64,000 bases of DNA from Corydoras sp. C115 (Eukaryota; Chordata; Actinopteri; Siluriformes; Callichthyidae), in assembly GCA_019802505.1 (NCBI GenBank), contig JAFMOC010000011.1:3947501-4011500 (forward strand), given 5' to 3'. The position numbers and the translations under genes are program-made. The notes under the pieces were generated by a model. It had not been told where the DNA came from. It worked only from the letters and a program-made list of their open reading frames with translations, and made no database searches. This document shows, piece after piece, positions 57,656 through 64,000 of this stretch. Position 1 is the first letter of the stretch. Each line of letters begins with the position of its first letter.

Positions 57656-58756
57656 CCAAATTACTTTGTTAAAAGTTAATTATTCATTACTTTCCAAGCT
57701 GCTAATACGAATTAAGTTGTAAAAGCTCACTGGGTGGAAAGTGAGAAAACCCATACACAGTCACACATTTATTCACACCCAGGGCCACTTAGTATCTCTC
57801 ATTTGCCAGATTTACAAGGCTTTGGACTTTAAGTGAGAAACTGAGCAGCTGGATGAAATCCACATAGACGTAGAGAGAACATGCAAAAATAAAGTTTGAT
57901 TAACTAACTCCTGATCAAAAACTTAACCATTAACTTACAAACAAAGGGAACACCTAAACAGTGGACTGTTACAAACCTAAACTGTAAAAATTTGTTTAGA
58001 AAGTAAAGTTAATAGAATAGATAATAGATAATTAGAATAATTCTGCCCATTTTACTGCATGCTGTGTTCTTGGTGTAAAGTTTGCAGGTTCTACTTTCCC
58101 GTTAAAGATTAATAAACAAAAGCCTCTGGTATATTAGCACTTGTCTATATATGTTGTTATGTTGCATGTTGTTGGTTATGCATATTTGATTCATATAAAC
58201 ACTGAACAAGAGCAGATGTAATTAGAATATTATTTCTCCAACAACAACAAATCTGATGATTCTATGTCAATTATTTTAAAAATTATTTGCAACTGTCTGC
58301 ATTTATTCATAAATATTTTAACAGGTGTGGGTGTAATCTGTATAAAACTTTGAAGACACAGTTATTTACACTAAATTTACACTTAAACATTTAAGTGTTT
58401 AAATTTAGTTGATTCTAAGCTTTATTTGGACAAGATCTAATGCAGTAAAGCTTGCACCCAAGTGCATGCCTGGAACTGAAAATCTATGTCTGAAAAGAAA
58501 GTAACACTTGTAAGAAGTTTTCTGAATGAAGTGTTGAAATGAGTCAGCCGGAATTTAAATGTCTGCGGTGCCAATGGTGGGGTCATGCCATTTACGATAT
58601 TACTGCAGGATGTAGACTTTTCTTCAAACTGTCTAGCATCCATCATTGAGCATTAAACTGATTATAAATCTCCACATTGTTTAAAGATATGTGTTAAGGT
58701 AGTAAATGTATCAGTATATTTATTTTAATATTAAAATTGTAAGTATTCACATAACT

Positions 58757-59075
58757 TAGTGGTTAGCACGTTCGCCTCTCAGCACTGGGGATCCACGTTC
58801 GAATTCTGATCTGAGTGGAGTTTCCATATTCTTCCCTTGTCAGCGTGGGTTTCATCCGGGTTCTACAGTTTCCACCCACAGCCAAAAAACATGGATTCAA
58901 GGTAAATTGGCTGCTCTAAATTGCCCCTATCTAAATTGCTCCCATTGCAGTATGTGTGTATCTGTGTGAGGGAGTGTGAGCCCAGCGATGGATTGGCGCC
59001 CTGTCTTGGGAGTATCTGCCCAGCGCCTTAAACATTCTCCCCTGGATGGACATAGGCGCCCCCCGTCCTATATAT
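58757..59075 (+). mobile_element. V-SINE-type SINE lacking both tips
   Basis: It begins within the A box (AACTTAGTGGTTAGC). It ends at GGACATAGGCGCCCCCC, without the AAGATAATGG tail. Confidence 0.88.
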
Positions 59076-59995
59076 GTGAAATATAATTAATATATATTTG
59101 TCTATGGTATTTAAAGATTTTATATTTTAGTATAACCGATTTGGTCACACAGTATTTAAAAAACAACAACTTGAAACCTTTTTATTTTAAATAGAAAGAA
59201 AGATTATACAATATTACATTATCATTTGAGCATCATTTTTGTGCTGCAGAGATACCTATCTACATTACTTTTCGTTTTCAGTCCATAGGTACTTTTGATC
59301 CTTTGTATCCTTTCAGGTTATTTACTGATTAAATCAATAATAAATTTTAAAAAATCAAACGTTTGGATCAGATTCTATTTAGAGTTTTATTGTATGTAAA
59401 AAAAAAAACATTGAAACACAGACACATGCTGTTTTCTGGCAGGTTATTTGTATCATTTGTTCCTAACGGTCCATGTCTGAGGTGTACACAGCCAGTCTGA
59501 ACACAAGAGGACAGTAAAGGCTTTTCACACTGCACAGTGCCATTTTCCACCAAAGTCATTCATCTACGTTCTCACACTTAATTGTGTTCTGACACTCGAT
59601 AGATATATTTTCCCCTTACAATTCCAGACAATGAGACAGTTGCAAATAGCAGGATTACGACAGTGAGGCGTGGTAGCCTTGTGAAATGTTAAGGATGAGT
59701 TCAGCTCAGGACGTTCTAATGAAGATGGCTGCCTGTTGAATCATATGGAAAGCAGTCAGTCAGTCTGCATGCAAGGAAATACATATGAGTCAACCCACAA
59801 CACGAGCAAATGGGTGGACAGAAGCACAGAATGCAATGAGGTAGTGCTATCAAAAAAGAATATGATGGAAGAGACGTGTATTTAACCTTATGATTCATTG
59901 TCCCTAGGAACATATACAGTATATATATGTATATATATTTTAACATTTAGATATAGATTTTTTTTTACTAGTGATTTGACCAAAGATATGCTGCC

Positions 59996-60357
59996 ATCCA
60001 TCCATACATTATCTACCGCTGAATCTGCTACTAGGCTGGGCAGTTTGGGGGTTCCCCATGCCCATCCAGGGGAGAATGTTTCAGGGGCTGGGCATACACC
60101 CAGGACAGGGCGCCAATCTCTCACTGGGGACACTCAGTCACACAGACACACACACACACACACAAACACACAATAAAAGGGGGCAATTTGGAGAATTCAA
60201 TTGACCTTGATCCATGTTTTTGGACTGTGGGAGGAAACCGGAGAACCTGGAGGAAACCCACGCAGACACGGGGAGAATATGGCAACTCCATTGCCGAACC
60301 CGGAATCCCTAGCGCTGAGAGGTGAACGTGCTAACCACTAAGCCACCAAGCCGCCCA
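59996..60357 (-). mobile_element. V-SINE-type SINE
   Basis: Reverse-oriented, from CATCCATCCATACATTATC to CCACCAAGCCGCCC. The B-box side has lost several bases. Confidence 0.9.
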
Positions 60358-60530
60358 TTATTAGACTTATAGTTATTAATTATTTTGAAAAGCAATGCTA
60401 CTGCTATAAGTTATTTATGAGTTTGTTTATGAGTTATTTAGACTATTATATACTTCTAAATTTGTGAAACTTTTGGTATGGTCATTTTTCAAAGACATGG
60501 ACATTGTTTGCTGAATTTGAGTTTATGGAT

Positions 60531-60815
60531 GGACCTCTCAGCTTCTTGCTTCTCAGCACTGGGGATACAGGTTCGAATTCCAATCTGGATGGAGTCTCCT
60601 TGTTCTCCTTGTGTCTGCGAGGGTTTTTATCAGGGTTCTTTGGTTTCCTCACACGTTCCAAAAACATATATTTAAGGTAAATTGGCTCCTTTAAATTACC
60701 CCTATCCAAATTGCCCCTATATAGTGTATGTCTGTATGAGTGAGTGTGTGCAGCGATGGATTGGTGCTCTGTTCTGGCCAGCATCCGGAACGTTCTTCCC
60801 TGGATGGGCAAGGAA
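60531..60815 (+). mobile_element. old, diverged V-SINE-type SINE
   Basis: The central domain (GGTTTCCTCACACGTTCC) and the GCAGCGATGGATTGG block are identifiable. The head is partly lost. Confidence 0.8.
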
Positions 60816-60997
60816 ACCATAGATGAATGGTGCTGTGTGCAAAACACTGAGCCTAATCTGCCAGAACATCTTTGATGAACTGGACCATTGCTTTATCATA
60901 ATCATTTTTCGACAAAATTAGAAAATATAACTCCTACATAATATGGAAACATTAAGGTGTACATGAGTGCTATGATTAGGTTTACTGCATGTTACTT

Positions 60998-61060
60998 TTA
61001 CCATTTAGTCATTTTGCAGTCGTCTTTGACCAAAGTGACTTACAGATGAGAGAACAGTAA
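60998..61060 (-). mobile_element. 3' fragment of the second-family SINE
   Basis: Only the reversed 3' end (TAGTCATTTTGCAGTCGTC...AGTGACTTACA) remains. Confidence 0.7.
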
Positions 61061-61429
61061 AAACACTGATGCAATACCTTACAGTGAAGTGGTTTTTGGT
61101 TGTGTTGTGAGTGTTGTGAATTTAGCAGTGTCTTCCTGCAAGAAGGCAAATTGTTTGTTTTTAGCTGGAGAGGCAGAAGCTGTGTGGAATTTGCATGTTC
61201 TGCCCATGTTTATGTAGGTTTCCTGCAGCAACTTCAGTTCCCACCCATGGTTTAAAGACATATAAAAGTTGAGAATTTAAAACACAGTGTCGGTCTTAGT
61301 TAAGTAATGAGTACTTAAATGGTTTTGCCTTTTAATGTGTGACGCTAAGTTTTGAAGCCCACCTAACCATTGGGTAACTGTTTGTAAATGCTTTAAAATT
61401 AAGTTGATGAATGTATAATGGTTATAATG

Positions 61430-61745
61430 AGCGGCATAGTGGTGTTAGCATGACTGCCTCCCAGTGCTGGGGATCATGGTTGGAATCCTCATATTGGTGG
61501 GGCTTTCATGTTCTCCCTGTGTCTTGTATTCTCCAGGTTTCCTCCCACAGTCCAAAAACATGGATTCAAGTTCAGTAGGGTGCTCTAAATTGCCCCAATA
61601 TAGTATGTGTCTGTGTGAGTGAGTTTGTGCCCAGCGATGGATTCGCACCCTGTACTGGGTATGGGCATGGGCGGGCATGGACGGGCATGGGCAACCCCAT
61701 AGCCCCGACCCTAGTAGCGGATAAAGCGGAGGGTAATGTATTGAT
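61430..61745 (+). mobile_element. diverged V-SINE-type SINE
   Basis: From GCGGCATAGTGG to GGATAAAGCGGAGGG. It has a short GGGCATGG tandem repeat near 61661-61690. Confidence 0.85.
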
Positions 61746-61788
61746 TGATTATATGGATTGGTATAACTTAGAACGATAAGTCTAATAA

Positions 61789-61915
61789 TGGGCGGCTTGG
61801 TGGCTTAGTGATCAGCACGTTCGCCTCTCAGCACTAGGGATTCCAGCACACTGGGTGGAGTCCATGTTCTCCCCAAAAAAACCATGGATCAAGGGCAATT
61901 TAATTCTCCAAATTC
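61789..61915 (+). mobile_element. V-SINE-type SINE interrupted by another SINE
   Basis: The head and part of the central domain run to CTCCAAATTC, where the reverse-oriented SINE at 61916 begins. Confidence 0.88.
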
Positions 61916-62270
61916 ATTCATTCATTCATTCATTATCTCCCGCTTCATCCTCTATTAGGGTCGCGGTGGGGTTCCCCATGCCCATCCAGGGGAGAACATC
62001 TCGGGCGCTGGGCATATACACCCAGGACAGGGCGCCAATCCATCGCTGGGCACACACTCACACACTCAAACACACTCTATATGGGGCAATTTGGAGAACT
62101 CAATTAACTTGATCCATGTTTTTGGACTGTGGGAGGAAACCGGAGAACCCGGAGGAAACCCACACGGACACGGGGAGAACATGGAAACTCCACCCAGATG
62201 GGGATTCGAACCGGGAATCCCTAGTGCTGAGAGGCGAACATGCTAACCACTAAGCCACCGTGCCGCCCGC
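61916..62270 (-). mobile_element. intact V-SINE-type SINE nested in the 61789 element
   Basis: A full-length reverse element with (ATTC)n at the left and GCCACCGTGCCGCCC at the right. After it, the flank seen at 61740 reappears. Confidence 0.92.
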
Positions 62271-62315
62271 TGATTGATTATATGGATTGGTATAATTTAC
62301 AACTATAAGTCTAAT

Positions 62316-63373
62316 AATGGGCGGCTCGGTGGCTTAGTGGTCAGCACGTTCGCCTCTCAGCACTAGTGATTCCCGGTTCGACACCCCAATCTGGGTGGAG
62401 TTTCCATGTTCTCCCCGTGTCCGCGTGGGTTTCCTCCGGGTTCTCCGGTTTCCTCCCACAGTTCAAAAACCATGGATCAAGGGCAATTGAATTCTCCAAA
62501 TTGCCCCTTTGATTGTGTGTCTGTGTGAGTGAGTGTGCCCAGCGCCCGAAGCGTTCTCCTCTGGACGGGCATGGGCAACCCCCCTCCCCCCTCCCCCGAC
62601 GTTCGCCTCTCAGCACTAGGGATTCCTGGTTCGACACCCCAATCTGGGTGGAGTTTCCATGTTCTCCCCATGTCCGCGTGGGTTTCCTTGGGGTTCTCCG
62701 GTTTCCTCCCACAGTCCAAAAACCATGGATCAAGGACAATTGAATTCTCCAAATTGCCCCTTTGATTGTGTGTCTGTGTGAGTGTGTCCAGCGATAGATT
62801 GGCGCCCTGTCCTGGGTGCCCGGAACGTTCTCCCCTGGACGGGCATGGGCATGGGCATGGGCAACCCCCCCGCATGGGTTTCCTCCGGGTTCTCCGGTTT
62901 CCTCCCACAGTTCAAAAACCATGGATCAAGGGCAATTGAATTCTCTAAATTGCCCCTTTGATTGTGTGTCTGTGTGAGTGAGTGTGCCCAGCGCCCGAAG
63001 CGTTCTCCTCTGGACGGGCATGGGCAACCCCCCTCCCACCTCCCCCGACGTTCGCCTCTCAGCACTAGGGATTCCTGGTTCGACACCCCAATCTGGGTGG
63101 AGTTTCCATGTTCTCCCCATGTCCGCGTGGGTTTCCTTGGGGTTCTCCGGTTTCCTCCCACAGTCCAAAAACCATGGATCAAGGACAATTGAATTCTCCA
63201 AATTGCCCCTTTGATTGTGTGTCTGTGTGAGTGCGTCCAGCGATAGATTGGCGCCCTGTCCTGGGTGCCCGGAACGTTCTCCCCTGGACGGTCATGGGCA
63301 TGGGCATGGGCAACCCCCCACCCCGACCCTAGTAGCGGATAAAGCAGAGGGTAATGGATGGATGGATGGATGT
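62316..63373 (+). repeat. SINE cluster with a 449-bp tandem duplication
   Basis: A SINE head at 62316 leads into alternating central and 3' SINE parts. The block starting at the CAGTTCAAAAACCATGG motif near 62460 is repeated 449 bp downstream, near 62909, with only a few differences. The array ends with a normal GGAT tail at 63355-63373. Confidence 0.9.
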
Positions 63374-63419
63374 TTTCAGTGAGATCAGTATAATTCAGTC
63401 ATTACTTCAACCATGCACC

Positions 63420-63816
63420 TGGCCACGTGACCGGTCGCCCCAGCCTGCGTTAAACTGTGCGTGTGAGCCGAGCACAGCGTCTGATTTGGTTAATGTCTGG
63501 ATTTGCAGTAGGGGAGAAAAAAAAGAACCCAACAACCCGGGAACTCATTTCTTTAGCGCGTTTCAGTCTCAGACTGGATTTCAGTCACAGCTGGGATGAG
63601 GCGTGTCTTCTTCGCAGCTGGGTTATTAGACCACGTGACAGCGCCGCTTCCCTCGTCGTCGCAGGCGTCGTATCAGTCGAATAAGATCCGAAGCGAAAGC
63701 GGGCAGGGACGCCGAGGCACAGCGTGGTCGGGCATGGATCTGCACCGGGATAATGTCTGAGAGGACGCCGCTTTGCTGATGTGTGCATCCTCGGATCCCT
63801 AACCCGGCGCAGGAAA
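63420..63816 (+). promoter_or_regulatory. CpG island, promoter and noncoding first exon of the next plus-strand gene (h6pd or spsb1 by synteny)
   Basis: CpG density rises abruptly from about 63420 and stays high beyond 63900. Two identical GTCACGTGG boxes (cores at 63424-63429 and 63632-63637, seen as CCACGTGAC on the plus strand) are 208 bp apart. A strong donor lies at 63816/63817 (GCAGGAAA then GTAAGGG). Every ATG upstream of that donor is closed by a nearby stop, for example an eight-codon frame starting at the ATG in GGGCATGG near 63735, so the exon is noncoding. Human order places H6PD and then SPSB1 on the plus strand after MIR34A; no coding exon is inside the window to decide. Confidence 0.65.
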
Positions 63817-64000
63817 GTAAGGGCGCGACGCTTTGTTACTCCTCTCGTACGGCTTTTGTTTAATCCTTATGGGACATCCAGCTCGTACCGACAACGTTGC
63901 GGCGAGCGAGCGAGCGATCGGCTGTTCCTAAATCGTGCACATGTATGTAAATGCCAATAGGACGACGATCGGAAGGCTTTTCTACGACTCAACGCAAATA

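Noticed and set aside
62341..63188. 150-190-codon minus-strand ORFs with GGNRRTPRKPTRTWGE repeats
   Set aside because: They are antisense readings of tandemly duplicated SINEs.

Overview
The window is vertebrate nuclear DNA, almost certainly from a teleost fish. The coding density is low and introns are GT-AG. There are many CA, TA, AAT and TATC microsatellites, and about 27 copies or fragments of one tRNA-derived SINE. That SINE carries the V-SINE-type central domain seen in fish repeats. The exact species cannot be read from the sequence; an otophysan such as a catfish is a guess from repeat style.

Three landmarks give the locus. (1) A complete four-exon gpr157 gene (orphan seven-transmembrane receptor) lies on the minus strand at 12335-5244, and its spliced frame encodes 327 residues. 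(2) The miR-34a hairpin lies on the minus strand at about 26973-27084, with a mature 5p arm that matches vertebrate miR-34a. (3) A CpG-rich plus-strand promoter and noncoding first exon sit at the right edge (about 63420-63816). Human chromosome 1p36 has the order GPR157(-), MIR34A(-), H6PD(+), SPSB1(+), so the right-edge promoter probably belongs to h6pd or spsb1.

Region by region: 1-5243 is gene-free DNA downstream of gpr157 with two SINEs. 5244-12335 is gpr157, whose three introns are full of SINE material, including a SINE-derived tandem array that ends about 60 bp from exon 1. 12382-15541 holds four near-identical copies, plus one deleted copy, of the segment just upstream of the gpr157 start codon, separated by SINE remnants and a G-rich minisatellite. 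16.1-26.9 kb is intergenic, with SINEs, a LINE fragment and a 51-bp minisatellite split by a SINE. 27.0 kb is mir-34a. About 39.2 kb has a small CpG-rich promoter-like block with three contiguous p53 half-sites and a minus-strand splice donor, the best candidate for the mir-34a primary-transcript start. Overlapping it, 44053-35026 holds four minus-strand exons that splice into one open frame of about 117-127 codons that I do not recognise. 45-63 kb is intergenic and SINE-rich, ending in a 449-bp tandem duplication of SINE sequence beside the right-edge CpG island.

Functionally, the minus-strand unit is a p53-type regulatory miRNA with a candidate host transcript, next to a GPCR whose own upstream region has been amplified. 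No previously undescribed system is claimed with confidence. The strongest items for follow-up are the fourfold amplification of the gpr157 upstream segment, the triple p53 half-site, and the unrecognised spliced ORF across the mir-34a promoter.
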